Source of the DNA: Solen grandis
Taxonomy: Eukaryota > Mollusca > Bivalvia > Adapedonta > Solenidae
NCBI GenBank assembly: GCA_021229015.1
Contig: CM037782.1
Span: 36,176,038-36,240,037 of the forward strand
Direction: 5' to 3'
DNA length: 64,000 nucleotides
This document shows, piece after piece, positions 24,401-38,967 of this stretch. Both the position numbers and the translations under genes were made by a program. Positions within the stretch are counted from its first letter, which is position 1. The number at the start of each line of letters is the position of its first letter. The notes beneath the pieces are model-generated. The model was not told where the DNA came from. It made no database searches and saw nothing but the letters and a program-made list of their open reading frames with translations.

Positions 24401-27400
24401 AATCCATCGAACAATTAAACAAACAAACTTCCTCTCTTGAAAACAACCAACAATACGAATTGAACCGGCAGCGTTTGCCTGTGTAGTAAATCATGGAACC
24501 AACATTAACATTTCATTCTCTCACTCATTTTGGTGTTGTTGTTGTTGTTTTTTTGTTGTTGTTTTTTTGTTTTTTGTTGTTGTTGTTTTGTTTGCTCGGT
24601 ATTCATAAAAGTTTCGTTTTGTCTAATTGCATTCTGAAATGTGTAAACAAAATTAAAGACTCATATGAACGTTATAATATTCATTTAGCACTGATATTAT
24701 TTTGGAGTAAATTTGTACCCAAACATGACATATTGTCGTAGGGAAAAATAAATTAAATAAAAATTGTTTTTGAATATTGCTGTTTTTATATTTTCCCCAC
24801 TGCAAACTACAAACTAAGACGACAATAATATTATAGTTCTAACTCTTATTTATACTAACTACCTAGTCACGTGTTACTTTTGGTGGGTCTTCATACAAAG
24901 CCACTACTAACACCGCACGTGAAGGCCGTCTTTCGAAGACCGAGATAAATTATAAAAAACTTCTGAAATTAACTATTATTCAGGTAATGATTATTTAGAA
25001 TATGTTGTGTATCTTTGTATTTAATGTATTCAATTTGTGTGTATCTTTTCATTGTCAAAGTAACTAAGAAAAAAATATAATTATTCCACACTCTGCTTTT
25101 TCCGCACACAGTGAATAGAGATTTAAATGTGTAGGAATAATGTGTAGAGTTTTAGTTTACATAAAAATGTTTAACTTAAATTCATTGCATTTGTTTTGTT
25201 AAAAAGATTTATTAATGATTCAAATTGTCTTTTGATTTGTATTCATCATTTCACATGTCATTTATTATTTTCATTTTGTATGTTTCAGATATATAAACAT
25301 ATTCATATAAAATATCCATCATCCTTCATCCTGACTTCATTTATTTATGAGCCCGACAATATTCCTTCAAGAAATACATTTTGGTTAACGAAACCCAATG
25401 TGTACGTTTTCCTTTGTCATGAAGTTACTATTACCATTCCAGAACTGTTTTGCATCCATCCCACTCAAACACTCTCTCAAATGTCGGTGTAAATACTGCT
25501 TTATAAAGAAACTGAAGTTCTTGCATAGGACTAGTGATAAAACAAAATGTTCTATGACATCAACTTTACACGCACACACACAATATATATTAACTAACAT
25601 TCTAAGAAGTAGATTGAAATGTTAATTATTGTGAAAATACTTTTCATTTTAGAGGAAATATCTACCAGTTTTAGATTAATGAACACAATTGTATTATTTT
25701 TATTTATTCAAGATTGCTTTATGAATGTCCTAGATATCTTACTTCAGATAAAGGTTGTTAGTTGGTTTTTTGCTGTTGTTATTTGTGTTTGTTTTTTTTT
25801 TTTGTTGTTTTTTTTTGTTTTTTGTTGTTTTTTTTTGGGTTTTTTTGTTAAATAAGGAAATTTCATCGTAAAATATTATGTTAAATTACAATATAGACAT
25901 AGCCATGTAGGTGGTGTATGGTAACTTTATTGTAGATACAGACATAGTTGATCAGATGGATTATACATCCAAAGGTCCATTAAACTAAGATTGGCAACTA
26001 GACTAAATCTCACAGAAAATACGTAACCAAATGCCCAATTCTCGCTATGTCACGTTTTCAAATATCTCCTTTTCTACTGAAGATATGTGAAAGTAAATTT
26101 AATCTTTGAGTAGAACAAGGCATTACCATCAAAATGATACATTATTTATCAAATGTATTGAAATAAGTCAAAAAATAAAAAAAATAAAAGTTTCATTTGA
26201 CATAGAAGAAAAAATACCTGCATGATGATAACTATGAAAACTGCAATACTGGTTGAATTTAGATAATGATTTAAAGGCTTTTTTGTAATAAATAACACTA
26301 GAAATAATTCCTTGCAGTAGAAAAAAATGATTAACTTATAATATGATCACATTTTCCTCTGTGATTTTTCCCATAAAGTTTGCAATATTCAATTATCTAA
26401 ATTTTAAGGTTAAAATCCTGGCTATTTGCAGCTTGTTTTTGCTGAACCTCTTGTGTATAAAATAACAAGAAAAACTCCTACTGAGTGAACATGCCATTTA
26501 TTACAATTAATAAAATAAAGCAGAGAATATACAATTTTTATAGTGATGAGATAAATTGACTAGTTTAACATATTGACTAGTCACATGCAATAATCTAAGC
26601 ACATGATAAATGAAGCCCAGCCAATAGCATAAATATTATAAAACACAAATAAAAGCAAAAAGGTGGTGCACAAAAACTACAATATTTTCCAGTGTTTTTT
26701 TTACAGGAGTTTCCTAACCTTGTTTGATTTGTTTTTGATACATCAGAAGAGAAATTACAAGTTCCACTTAAAAGTAAGTATTCTAAAAAAACTATTAATA
26801 ATATATTTACTTTATGACACTTAAACATAAAGACCAAAAAAAAGTTTCAAAGGATTGAATATATAACTTTATCTAACTTGAATCAAATACACTAATTTGA
26901 AAAAGGGGTATGTGCTTTGTACTAATTTTGCTTTTTTCCATTAGATTCGTTCTCTGTCTATATCTTTCAGTTTAATACATTTATTTCACGATAAGTAATA
27001 ACTACGCAAATATTTCCTTTTTTTTTTTGTTCTGATAATGTCTTTTGTACAGAAACTTTCAATCACGCCTTCGCGGCAAGGGACAAGTATATTTCTTACA
27101 GAATGAAAATTTATTGCGATCTGCAAATTCTTGTCACATGAATACATCTTATCTAATGGTTAGTGATAAGTGATCGAGTTAATATAGTCTGTGTCAGTTA
27201 ACTATTGTAAGGAATCTTCAGGTCGGGTCTTATATATCTTATCCTGACTTTGCCAAAAAATAAGAAATATTGTCCTCTCACAGACATATGAATTATGATG
27301 AGAACTACTACCATACTAATTCATATATTTCAATAGAAGCAAATGGGTCGCAAAACAAATGTATATACTTAAGCAATACCATCGCTATCTTTATTATTCC

Positions 27401-30400
27401 TTTGCAGTCTATTCGGATACGTTACTTATGGTATTTTCGCACGTAAAGCATAGTTCGATCATAAGCTACGAGGCTACTGACTATACACCTCGGTTCCTGA
27501 AGAATCCTTCCAATTCATGTACAAGCCCAACTGTCGTTTATAGATAGGTCCAACTGACGTTTACAGATCACATTCAACCTGGTTGATATTACATAATTTA
27601 AACTTATATCATTTTAAATATATAAATGTTGATTATTAAATAAACTTGTAGTATATGTTTTAGATTTTCAAATTTTAGAGTTTCTCCGATTACCAAGAGG
27701 ATGGCGCATAATAAATCAGTCTTAGGACCTGCATACTTGCCCGCTGCTTTTTAAAAAAAAGTGCTTTTTAAAATTATATATTGGCAGAAGCAAAGCAACT
27801 CACAACATATATACGTTGATTGTCCGCAAACACTTGCAATATGAGCTGTATCTGTCATGATTTCGAATGAACATGTTTTTCTCTAGTTTTTTTTAAGAGG
27901 TTAAACGTTTGGCATAACTATCAACAGAATAAAGAGCATTACAGAGTGTGAATATTTTAAAACAAGATCGGTCATATCAAAGGAATATTAACTCTTGTAA
28001 ACGTCAGTGAAAAATTTTGTTAAGGCACACAGCATATTATTGAATATTGCAAACTTTCAAAAAAGTACAGAAAATTCGCAGAGGAAAATGTAACATTATT
28101 ATAAAATATTCATTTCTCTACTGCAAGGAATCATATTTCAAAAACTATTTTATTTTTTTATTTAAATTCAACCAGTGAAGCAGAAAAACAACACATTTAC
28201 ATAGTTATCATCATGCAGGTACTCTTCTCTTATACATAAAACCTTTTTATTTATTGACTTATTTTAATAAATAAGCTATCATTTTGATGTAAATGTATTG
28301 TTTTATTGTAAGATACAATTTACTTTAACATATCTATACAATAGAAAAGGAAATATCTAAAAACGTGACTTTGAGACAATTTTAAAAAAAATTTTTTTTG
28401 AGATTAACACTAGTTGCAATTTTTTTATAAGCCTTTGACCATATTCTATTTATTTATATACGTTCGGGAGTGCTTGGCCTATTTCTTAAACTTGTTTCTA
28501 ATGGCATGGTGCCATGGAATTACATGGCACTCTCGAGTATTAATTTACATTTGGGTGAAGTGTAACAATGCGGTCAAAGAACTAAGCAGTGTCCGTGGTA
28601 GGTCTCGAACCCACGAAGCGCGTATTCAACTAGTGGACGTTTACTCCCCATATAGAATTCGATTGATTCCCACTGATATAATCTATGATTCATATAAGAC
28701 ATAAACCTCACCAAGTATATACATCGTTTATACCAGACACATTAATATCCCGTAATATAATTGTCGTAGCTTTACATTTCTAGTACGATGTAGCTGCACA
28801 TTAAAATATCAAGTCCAATTAAGTTGCCGTAAAAGAATAATTTAATTTGTATCAGTTACAACCAATGATGTGTCTAGAATATTAATGCTCTGAGAGTGAT
28901 AACGGAATAGACTCATGAGAAAAGCCATATCTCTGTGTATTGGTAAATTAACTGTTTCGAATAGAGGCACGAACATAACGCGACGTGTCGTGTTATACGA
29001 CCATAGCTAAAAAAACATTATTCAAGTTCCTCTACTTGAGATAGTATAAGTAAGTATGATAGTGTCCATATAGAAAGGGAAAGAAAATGTAGATATTGAA
29101 ATCATACATATTTGGAATAACATCCACGGTATTGAAACATTTTGATTACACACTACGTTTTTGCTTTTCTGTGTATATTTACATATTTTACACTTATATT
29201 GATAGATAAAAATCAATACGTTTCAATTTCTATCTTATTCCCGTTTATCATGACTTATAAGATCATCTAGCATGTGAATCAAAATACGCGTATCAGGATA
29301 TATACTTACATGATTTTAAGCCACGGTTACCTCGATCTTGAGGCTTGTCTTAACTTTGTATGTATAACATTCAACCGACCTGGTGTTGTACATGATGAAA
29401 TCAATTCCACTGAATGTAATCTTGAAACTTAGGATCTGAACATATACATATAAGTATCCTCAATACGAATTTGTGGTACAGAGAATATCAGTGTGTAGTT
29501 TTAACAAAATATGTCAACCTGTATAACAGATACAACCCGGATAACAAGCTAGATAAGAAAAAATAATTATTAGATATGAAAAAATATATGCAGCACAATA
29601 TGGTATGGGGATTAGATAAAAGCAGACTATATTTTGGGTGATACGGTTTATTATGACATTCGAGGTTTGTTTTATGGTTAAAGTGTCCTACAGACAGAAT
29701 AAAACTGGTTTGATCATATTTTACTGTTATGCTGCTATATACACATGTATAGCCACTGTCAAAGGACACCATGCTATCCTCAAAAATAACAGAATTCCTT
29801 GATCGATTGTACTAATGGCTAACGCTTTAGTTCTTCAATGCCTGATGTACTTGTGTGTTCCAAGATGAGAACTGAAGATGAAACATACACATATTTTCCT
29901 CTTTTAAGACAGAGATACATTCAGGCCACTAACACTGAGTTTTAATAGCTGTTCAAAGAAACCGAAAAGTCTTAGAAGTGCAACTAGGTTGTATAAATTG
30001 AATTATACTGTACCGTATGACAAGATGATTGCATCGACGGAGATGTATGTTCACATGAAGGAGCCAAATAATTCTCTGCGCTTTGACAATAAGGAGAACG
30101 GCGAATCAAATGAAAAGTACTAAATGTATGAAAATAAAGTAGTTCCAATCTGTAAGATAATCACCGTATGTGTTCAATCATGCATACTCGTTTATCACGG
30201 GGATATATTGTAAGCCCTCAAAGTTAGAGACAATGTTTGAATATTTATATTATCTGATGATGAACATTTTAATCAAAACAGTAACAACTCTATCACAATT
30301 ACACACAAAGATAGAGAAACAGGGGGAGAGTCGACAGATAAATTGAGACATTTGTTATACATAATATCTGAAATCTAAACTCATGAAAATGTTTAGCAAG

Positions 30401-31295
30401 AGAAGATAAACCCTTCATGCTATAAAGATACTGTTTGCATTACAGCAAAACCTGATGATTCCAGATCAGCCAAGTATTTGATTATATCTTAAACCTTTTC
30501 AATCGATATCTGCATATTGATGTGAATATCAAAATAAGGAATATTAAGTACATGCATTTAAATGGGGTCTTGTTTTACATTTAATAAAATATTTTTCAAC
30601 ATTCGAAGGTGGAGCAGCAGGATCATCCTCAATGCGTTCACGAAGGCTCCAAGTGTTTTTCATTTTTCATGTTTCTTGATAGATTGTGACCTGACATTGT
30701 TTTGTCTTTTACTATATTTTTAACACCAACACATTCATTTCCTTGAATTTGTATCCCTTTTTATCACATTTATCTAAAGACTGCCAATCCTTTCTCGAAA
30801 AACTGTCTCTATTTTATTGCAAAAAAAAATAGAATTTGGAAGAATTTCACAATAAACTGACAATGAATGTTCAACAGACATTCCAATTTTTGTATCGTTA
30901 ATAACATTTCATGCTTATGCGGAAGATTTGAAGATTTTATTTGAAAATAAGGTAAGATGGATTGAAGTAGTAAAAACGGCAATAACTCTGAATTTCAATC
31001 TTCTTGAAACAGATACATACAGAATAATAATACAAAAGTTATGACTATTTGTCTTTTCAGATGATACATATTCTAGCAACATTTAATACACAAATTTCTA
31101 GCAACATTTAATACACAAAGCGGTAGCTGCATGATGTAGTGAGGGGTTTGGCTGAAACATTTTTTTCTGATCTTCGACAATGTTCTCATTCATAAATTCA
31201 AATTAAATATAAATTGCATGAGTGTTGAAATTAGAGACTGAATGAATAGACAATGCCAAGTAAAAATCACAATAACCTGATCTCTGTGTGTTTAG
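24401..31295. other. Unique AT-rich DNA, no gene seen, with T/GTTT tracts
   Basis: Low-complexity GTTGTTGTTTTTTTG-type tracts at 24530-24600 and 25770-25845 create long Phe/Leu frames that are artefacts. No motif-bearing frame was found. One tRNA-like fragment (28560-28645) is listed separately. Confidence 0.55.
28560..28645 (-). mobile_element. tRNA-like fragment (SINE head remnant)
   Basis: Minus strand has GTGGGTTCGAGACCTACCAC, a good pol III B box inside a T arm, with CGTCCACTAGTTGAATACGC upstream in place of the D and anticodon arms. The A box is poor. The body is not identified. Confidence 0.45.
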
Positions 31296-31299
31296 TTTC

Positions 31300-31555
31300 T
31301 CCCGGCCGCGACATACCAAAGTCGTAAAAAATGGCACTGTTATAGCTCTTTGCTTGGCGCTCAGAATATAAGGGTAGTTGCAGAATTGGTTGGCACGGTG
31401 TCAGGATAATGTGACTGGGTGTGGAATCATGCCACATGTCTACGGCGTGATACTGCAGTGTGGCAGCACTATATCTGTTTCAAGTAGACATCGTCTCTAA
31501 ATGACTGAAATACTGTCGGCGGGACGTTAAACCCAACAAACAAACAAACAAACAT
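31300..31555 (+). mobile_element. SINE family A with (CAAA)n tail
   Basis: Begins in the middle of the head (CCCGGCCGCGACATACCAAA) and runs through the full body, including ATAATGTGACTGGGTGTGG, to ATGACTGAAATACTGTCGGC and GGGACGTTAAACCCAACAAA. It finishes in a CAAACAAACAAAC tail. This copy shows the 3' end of the family best. Confidence 0.9.
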
Positions 31556-33225
31556 TTAGTTTCATTTTTTAATAAACATATGCATGTTTTTTTGTTTTGT
31601 TTGTTTGTTGTTGTTTTTTTGTAGAATTTATCGGTAGCTCGAAATTGTTATGCATGTAAAATTTGTTTAGAAATGCATAAAACATTCAAGATAAAAAATA
31701 TGACATGCCACCAAATTAGCACTGAAATGATTAAATAATAATGATGATGGATTTATTATACGTATTTAGATTAGTTCATATTCTTTCTTCTTTCTAAGTT
31801 TCGGATCTGCTCGTAGTCTCACTGTTTGTTAATTAGCGTAATTATACTTTTATAGATATAAACGTCATTTCAAATTCCGGACTTTAATCAGAATTCAGGA
31901 TTAAAAATGAGTTCTGCTGATTTTTCCGAACGGTCCAATATTTCAATACAAATGATTACTGTAACCAGCATACTCATTATCTATTTTACTCCCTTTATCA
32001 CAATGGACCCACATATTCAATGTCGTCAAAGTATCACTCCTTTACAACAAGTGTGATTCTTGTCATCTCCTCAAGGCTTTGTCATCCTAGATTTTGTTTT
32101 GACATACACCTTAAGAAGTATATTATGTGGACCCGCATCGAGTGAAAAGTCCTATGTCTGCTTTTGAAAATTCTGAACATCACACAGAACACATTTAGTC
32201 GTTTTGATTTTATATGGATATGACGAAGTACTAGTTACCAAAATAAGTACCATTATATCTTTGAAAAAACTGGAACATTTTACAGCTAATAAAAATAGTA
32301 TTTTTATTTTAAGATGCTAAAAAAGAAAAATTTCAACGTGCACTGTCAAATGATTACTTGTGAATTTTTAAATAGTATAACACGATAACAATTCGAAGTT
32401 TTGATACAGTATTTCTACAGGCTCCATTATTCCGGACAAATTCAAAAAAATGAACTTTAGTTTCTGTTAGACAAAATGAAGAGCTAGTTTTGCAGATGGC
32501 ATTTAAGAAGGCTGTGTTAGGCAGGTTACAAGACCTTTTTCAGAGCGGTCCTGTCCTTCGTTCATGCTGTCGACAATTGATTAAGTGCCCCAAAATGGTT
32601 CCCTTTTTATTTCAATATTTATAATTGCTTACGGTTTTAACTTATAAGATCGTCGCTATATGATTGAAAACTTATAAAGTGCAGTGCGCTTCTTTGATAA
32701 CGCTGTGTCCATTTGTCTTTATTTGGTTAAATCAGCATTTTGTTACCTGTCTTTAAATTACTTGGTTTTCAATATCATAAGTGTTTACACGTGGTTTGCT
32801 CCATTTCTTGTTCCCATTTTGAAAGTTTTTATCAAGCATGGAATAGACGGTCCGGGTGTTAATTTACAGGTGGGGTGCAGTTTGCTTTATTTAGATGTGT
32901 TTTACTTTCGTGCAAGTTATGGAACAAACGACTGAAAACATCTAATGAACACATTTAGTGAGTTGTGTAGAAGCATTGGGTTCCTGTTGCTGATGATAAG
33001 ACATGCGGTCATACTCATGTTAAGTCAATTTTTAAGCTTAGTGATTTATTATGTTGACATGTTTATAAAGAAATCAAACGACAAGCTAAACACGTTAAAG
33101 CAACTTTTGACTGACACGAGGGTTGATCATTATATTCGAGAACTTTTACCACGAAATTATCCATTCCAACCACAGGCCAATATAAAACTTTACTACATTT
33201 TTAAGTAGACCCCGTGTGACCTAAT
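31556..33225. other. Unique AT-rich DNA, no gene seen
   Basis: Two adjacent plus-strand frames (32684-32935 and 32945-33208, 83 and 87 codons) are rich in hydrophobic residues, but I recognise neither and see no splice structure supporting them. Confidence 0.5.
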
Positions 33226-34050
33226 TTACTTGTTACAGCTCTCCAACCAAGAATCAAAGGCGTAACGTAAGCCATCACTACGCGGTAGGTGTTGTAGATG
33301 TTCGATGATTAATTCTGTCATGGTGTCCATTACAACACAATTGAGATGTATTGGAAGTTGTCGTGGTGCAAAATGAATTCCGACCGGCATGTTTTGGCGC
33401 TTGTCTATAATTGCCCGTCGGAGTTTGATTCGGTGTAGTGTAGAGTAATACTCACAAATAATCATTGTAGTTTTCTCCTGCACCATATTATTAAAAACTA
33501 TACCCGAAGTGCCACAGAAAATATATGATATGACTTTGAAATACGTGCTTTTATAGGAGACGGAGACGAATTATGCATCTAAAGCGGACGTTGTTGTTTA
33601 CTTTCAAAGAAGTGGATTCAGGTTTCATCGCATGTAACTATCTTGTTAAAAAAAACATTTCAACTCCCCATGAAAACGACACAAAAGAATAAACTCGGAT
33701 CTATTTTTGCTCCAGTGCTAAAAATATTTGTACCTACCTAGCACAAACCTGTCGCATGGTCTGTCTGTTGGTTAAAACGTCTTGTGCAGTGTCATAACGT
33801 ATACTTAATTCCTCAGCAATCGGCGTAACAGTTATTCTCCTGTCTTACTTAACAAATGACTCCGTCCAGAATGTTGATCATCTTCGATACAGGATCTGTC
33901 ACCACTAAAGCGGTGAAACCACTTGTGGAAAGCATATTTAGAGAAGGCAGACTCGCGATAAACTCTATGTAAATTCGCCCTGGTCTCTGTCATAGATTTA
34001 TCGAGTTTTGCGAAGAATTTGATAACAGCGCCGTTTGACTTCCAACCTCG
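33226..34050 (-). pseudogene. Mariner-like transposase relic
   Basis: Decayed cut-and-paste transposase of the mariner/Tc1 superfamily. N-terminal helix-turn-helix region near 34050-33850: KSMTETRANLHRVYRESAF, KYAFHKWFHRFSGDRSCIED, then HSGRSH. The middle block near 33620-33500 has SPSPIKARISKS, as in families with SPPSPPKK before the catalytic core. The C-terminal frame 33486-33226 has KTTMIICEYYSTLHRIKLRR, IDKRQN, VMDTMTELIIEHLQHLP and YAFDSWLESCNK. At least four frame changes and stops are present; the HDNA and SD catalytic boxes are damaged or absent (PRQLPIHLN where HDNAPAH is expected; LPRSD where HPPYSPDLAPSD is expected). I did not find terminal inverted repeats. Confidence 0.78.
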
Positions 34051-34231
34051 ATGTATATATGCATGGGCGGTGTAAGCAAAATGATGTCATCAAGAAGATT
34101 ATGACGTCATAATAACTAAAATTGATAAAAGTCCTTTGAAAAGGGGTGCGCTTTACCGGAAATGTGTTATAACTGATCTATATGGACTGACAAAGAAAAT
34201 ATGGCAAAAGTTCACGAATATAGGGAATATG

Positions 34232-34352
34232 TGATTGATGTCGGGATGGAGAAGGTTTATCCGGTGAGAAAGTGTATCTTGGCGAGCTTTAGCGAGCCAG
34301 GATTTGCTTTTGCAGCGAACTGGATTAACCATCTCCCAACCCGACATCAACC
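34232..34352. mobile_element. Small terminal-inverted-repeat element (MITE-like)
   Basis: GATTGATGTCGGGATGGAGA at the left and TCTCCCAACCCGACATCAAC at the right are imperfect inverted repeats of about 28 bp, enclosing a central GGCGAGCTTTAGCGAGCC palindrome. The total is about 120 bp and non-coding. Frames across it on both strands are shadows of the repeat. Confidence 0.6.
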
Positions 34353-34439
34353 ATGTATTCGATTTATCCTGCTTTTGTCTAGTTTTAGATTATTAAAATG
34401 TTTTAATTCCTACTTTATTCCTGATACAATCATTGGAGA

Positions 34440-34555
34440 AAGTTAATGACGTAATGAATCGACGTAATGTATAACTTAATGACTGGAGATAGTTAATGAC
34501 GTAATGACTAGACGTAATGTATGACGTTCTGACTGAAGATAATTAAGGTTATCCG
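34440..34555. repeat. Two-unit tandem repeat, 50-bp period, rich in GACGTAAT
   Basis: AGTTAATGACGTAATGA starts at 34441 and again at 34491; GACGTAATGTAT recurs in each unit. TGACGTAA words resemble bZIP-factor sites but there is no gene nearby to regulate. Confidence 0.65.
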
Positions 34556-37497
34556 CCAAGGCTTTATCGAGCTTATAAATAGACAGTATCAGGATAAATA
34601 ATCATCACTCCTTGGATCTTTTACAGGGAAAAGTTATCTTAAAGGCACTTTAATCATTAAATGATTTTTTGTACCGGACCATTCCAGCTGTACGTAGTAA
34701 CTGTAACCATATTTATAGTACAATGCCTTCGGTCACCAAGCCCCATTACTCTATTACAGTGCCTAACGATATGTAGGAACATATATAGATGTTTCTTTTA
34801 TTTTCAGATTTTTTTACATGGACCAATACTATTTGAGACAACATTTGCCTGTTAGATATAAATCAGTGACATTTTGTTCATTTCTTATCAAATATTTATT
34901 TACTGTCAAATATCCCGGTAAACAGCAAATGAAAATACAAAATAATTATATTCAATCATTGCATAATCAATTATTACAGAAATCCGGTTTTGCTACCTGA
35001 CAATTAAAAGAAATGTATATTGACGCATGGCTTTAAAGAAAATAGTGTAACTACTTTTTTGACGTCATACCTGTCTGGTTTAAAGGATTTCTGACCAATA
35101 AAATGTGAAAAATTGTGTGTCTTCATGAATGATTCAAAACATGACTGTGTAGTAACAACCAATCATAAGGCTTTTTGAACAAACAGTTTAAATGAAAAAT
35201 ATTTCAACTAGTCACTTTTGTGTTTAGTATACATGTTTACCTTTGACATCATCAGAACTGATATTTGAAAATGTGATAAACATTTAAATAAAACATAGAT
35301 TTATCAAATATGAGAAAAAAAGGTATACATGGAAATTTCGTTCACCCCTAAAATGCAAGAAAAATAAAACGATAAAAGTATGACTAACATTATTTTTGCA
35401 ATTGTCCACATATTTTAATTAAATTTTTTTAAACAGGTCTTAGCTATTGTTTATAACGACGTAGTATATACATGTAATTCGACTGCATGTAAGTAGTTAT
35501 AGAGGCCATGAAGCCTACTTGGCGCAAACTATTTTTATGGGTCAACTGGAAACCCAACAGAGACGAATATACTTGTACAAAAACAAAATTACAACTTTCC
35601 ACAAAATATAAAGAAAGCTATTTATACAACTGTTTGCACTGTTTGCAATAACAACCTAAATGAGAACAAACAGTTCTCACCACCAGGCATAATCTGTTTT
35701 ATCCATTCTAAAACAAACAAAAAATTAAACCCCCAAAAAACTAGAAACGATCGAAGGCAAATTTATCCTCTAATAGGAGATACCGTCTCAGACAACTTCT
35801 AATCCAGGAGTGCTATATATCATTCCAATTACCCTAACAGCTCTCCGATGGATTGAACCGTGCATTGTAATTATATCAGATAAAACTGCTGTGATCTACT
35901 GATATAACACCTCTCGATCCAAAGCAATTTAATAGCAAGAATAAAATATAGAGTATAGATTTTGATTAAAGCGGACGATACATTTTCTCTACACTTAATG
36001 ATCATGCATTATATTCCTATAATGTGTATGAGAGTGGTGTATAATGTAACTAAATACCTCATGAAAACAAATATTAACTGGAGGAAATTGAAAAACGATC
36101 TGTTACGTTTAAAAAGAATTCAAATACAAGTTTTTTTGGAACATAACTGGATTGGGTCTCAAAGCAATTTCTATATAAATATACTTTAAGGAAAGTTTTG
36201 TGGCTGACTTGAGTTTATGTTTAAAAAGGATAGGTAGGACGTTTTGTATCCATTTGATTTTGAAAGAAGGATAAACGACCAGAAAAAGAGAAAAAAAAAT
36301 CAAAATGCATTTTGATTTTATTTCTTCAATGACAAGGTTTTGATAGAACTTTCGAGGATTAAAATTAGTTAAAACAAATAGTTAAAATCAAATTTGAAGT
36401 ACTTCCGACATCAAATAATTTTAGATAAATTTCAGAATCAATAAAATAGTTAAGATCATTTTAAAAAGGTTGAGATTCGAACCCCAGACCTCCCGAACAT
36501 AAAGCGGACAATGAGCTTTTATGCCGGTTTTGTCTATTTTATCCATTGTATTCAATATTTACTTTTGATCTTCGAATTGTGCCATTATTTTTTTTATTTT
36601 ATTACTCATTTAATAGATCTGCATTATTTGATTTACTGATGATGATTCGTATTTTTCAAGCTTTGGTTTCACCAGTTTTGTGACAGGCGTCAAAATACCG
36701 TTTTCTTTTAACTTCAGGTTACTAATTTAACAATTATATTAAAAGTTTATAAAATTATTTCCGAGTTTTCAAGTTGTTGCGTTGTCATATTATTTTAGAT
36801 AATTTACTCCATTTTATTTAGAATTTCATTTATTTCGAACAATATTTAACAAATTAATATGCTCACCGAAATTCAGAAATGGACAAAATGTCAGTTGAGA
36901 AATGTAATCTATTTTAAAATGAACTAACTCCAGAAAACAATTTATTTAACTGATATGTCTGTGTTCTCACAATTTTATAAAGTGGGGATTTATAAGTTTT
37001 GTTCAGTATAGTAATATCTCTCGACGGTTTTATAAATAAACCAATACTTTACCACTGAGAACGCAATGAAAAGTCCTGGTCTATCCCCTCCGTCACAGGG
37101 TTTAGACCCACTACTTCCGGAACCGTAACCGTCGATTTAACCATAGGGCCACGGCGCTTATAAAGAATGGTTATGTGTATAATTCTGTGTTGCATGCCCT
37201 GTACCGTAAAATCTTTGCTCTCAGATTTTCATATAAAAGAAAAAGAATGATACAAATCAGAATTTTATTTTTCATTACGTTTTTGTTCAGATCTTTATCG
37301 ATTTTCTGACAAAATACATCGAAAATCATCATTTTGGCATTTTCTAATGGCACAATATTAAATTTACGGAAAAGAGGGGAAAGGTACATGCTAGTAATGT
37401 CAAGTTCTACTCCTTGTTGTAGTGTGCTCCCTATCCAGACAGATGGTCTCACTTATTAATAGATGTAAAATAAATATTAAAAAAAAAAAAAAAAATC
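34556..37497. other. Unique AT-rich DNA, no gene seen
   Basis: Only short frames. A tRNA-like fragment (36475-36535) is listed separately. A run of A at 37481-37494 sits directly at the left edge of duplication copy 1. Confidence 0.55.
36475..36535 (-). mobile_element. tRNA-like fragment (SINE head remnant)
   Basis: On the minus strand GGTCTGGGGTTCGAATCTCA gives a T arm with a B-box match, preceded by AGCTCATTGTCCGCTTTATG where the anticodon arm would be. The D arm is degraded. Confidence 0.45.
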
Positions 37498-38579
37498 GAA
37501 AAGGCGACACATGAAAATAATGATAAGTAGTCCTTTTTAACATGTCGAAATCCTGGATATAAACCAAAATCGCTTATGTAAAAGTTCCTCAAGATCATAA
37601 ATTCATTTGCAAATCATTTTTATATGATTTAATGAAAACTCAGAATTACTTGTCATTTGATACAAACACTATTTTCAGTCTTTTTGAGAGGCATAAAAGG
37701 CATGATAAACTTGTTCAATTTCTCCAAGAAATTATTACTTTTTAAACGAAGAAAAATAACTCATGTGTTTTATTCATTATTTAAATTTCATCTTTGCTAA
37801 ATGTTTTGAACCATTTAAATCATATTATCATTGCGTGTCTCTTCATCATAATGATTGATTTTTTCATTTTCGTAGAAAATCATTGAGTTAAAAACAATTA
37901 GTTTCTCAAATCTTTGAAACAGATTTACGAATGAAATAATTAATTTAAGAACAGTTCTCAAGAAATGAGGGCAGTAATTTTTATACATCTGCTTCCGGCT
38001 ATAAGAAGTGATGCCTTCAAAACTACAGCTCACATGCTAAACTATCAAATAATGATAAATAATACCGTGTATCGAGTTCAGTAAGAACCTTCTAATCGAT
38101 CTCCAATCAGAACATGCCACAGCGACTCTTTGGCAAGTTTCCATTGGCGAAATAATGATGTTTATTTAGAAACACTGACAAGAATGTGATAAAACAGGAT
38201 GGGAGACAACAAATTTGATACCACGGCACTAGTTTTTTAGATTAGATTCAGAGTCAAAAGATACAAAATATTCAATGTTTCATTTTATTAAATCTTTTAA
38301 AATCTTAGTGACTACAAGTACGTTTTAAATAATAAAGGTGTTCTCTTAATACGTGTGTCATCCGCTGAAGCGTCGGAAAAAGCGTGACGGACAGACAGAA
38401 GGACGGACGGACAGAAAGACGACGAAAAGGTGATCCCTATGTGTCACCTCTGCTTACAACAGGTGTAAAAAAGGTAATATATACGAAAATTAGACTTATA
38501 AATTTTAAGAATACTGCGTCTGAGTCAACAGAAAGAATTCAAGAAATGAATTTAGACCCAGACTAACTCTCATTTCATA

Positions 38580-38770
38580 GTAACCAACTCGACCTGGCCT
38601 AGGATCGAACCTGGTCCGCCGGCGTGCAAGTCCAATGCTCTAACCACTGAGCAAGAGAGTCGACTCCCTGACGCAGTTGTCAGAGATTGTATTTGTACCT
38701 GTGACGACGCATCGTCACATTACTTTCCCATCTCGACCCGAGACTTGGTTTGGGAAACATATGGGTAAGG
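38580..38770 (-). mobile_element. tRNA-like SINE (family E)
   Basis: Minus strand head: TTGCTCAGTGGTTAGAGCAT (A box) and CCAGGTTCGATCCTAGGCCA (B box), separated as in a tRNA, with a body to about 38770 containing GTGACGATGCGTCGTCACAG, itself a short palindrome. Its position inside copy 1 of the duplication, with no match in copy 2, suggests later insertion. Confidence 0.6.
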
Positions 38771-38967
38771 TTAACTCCACCAATGTTACAGTAAAATAAA
38801 TAAGATTCAAATTTTACATTGATATGATAGCACAAATGTATCAATTATGTGTGATTTCACCAAAATTCCTTGTCAAGCCAAGAAAATATCATATTATGTA
38901 TCTTGGTAGACTCAATATACATGTATTGCGAAATATATTCAAAAATATGTTTTTGATTTAAATTCAT

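Noticed and set aside
37060..37150. Possible tRNA-like element on the minus strand
   Set aside because: TTACCACTGAG recalls a D arm in reverse, but the T arm is missing and the spacing is wrong.
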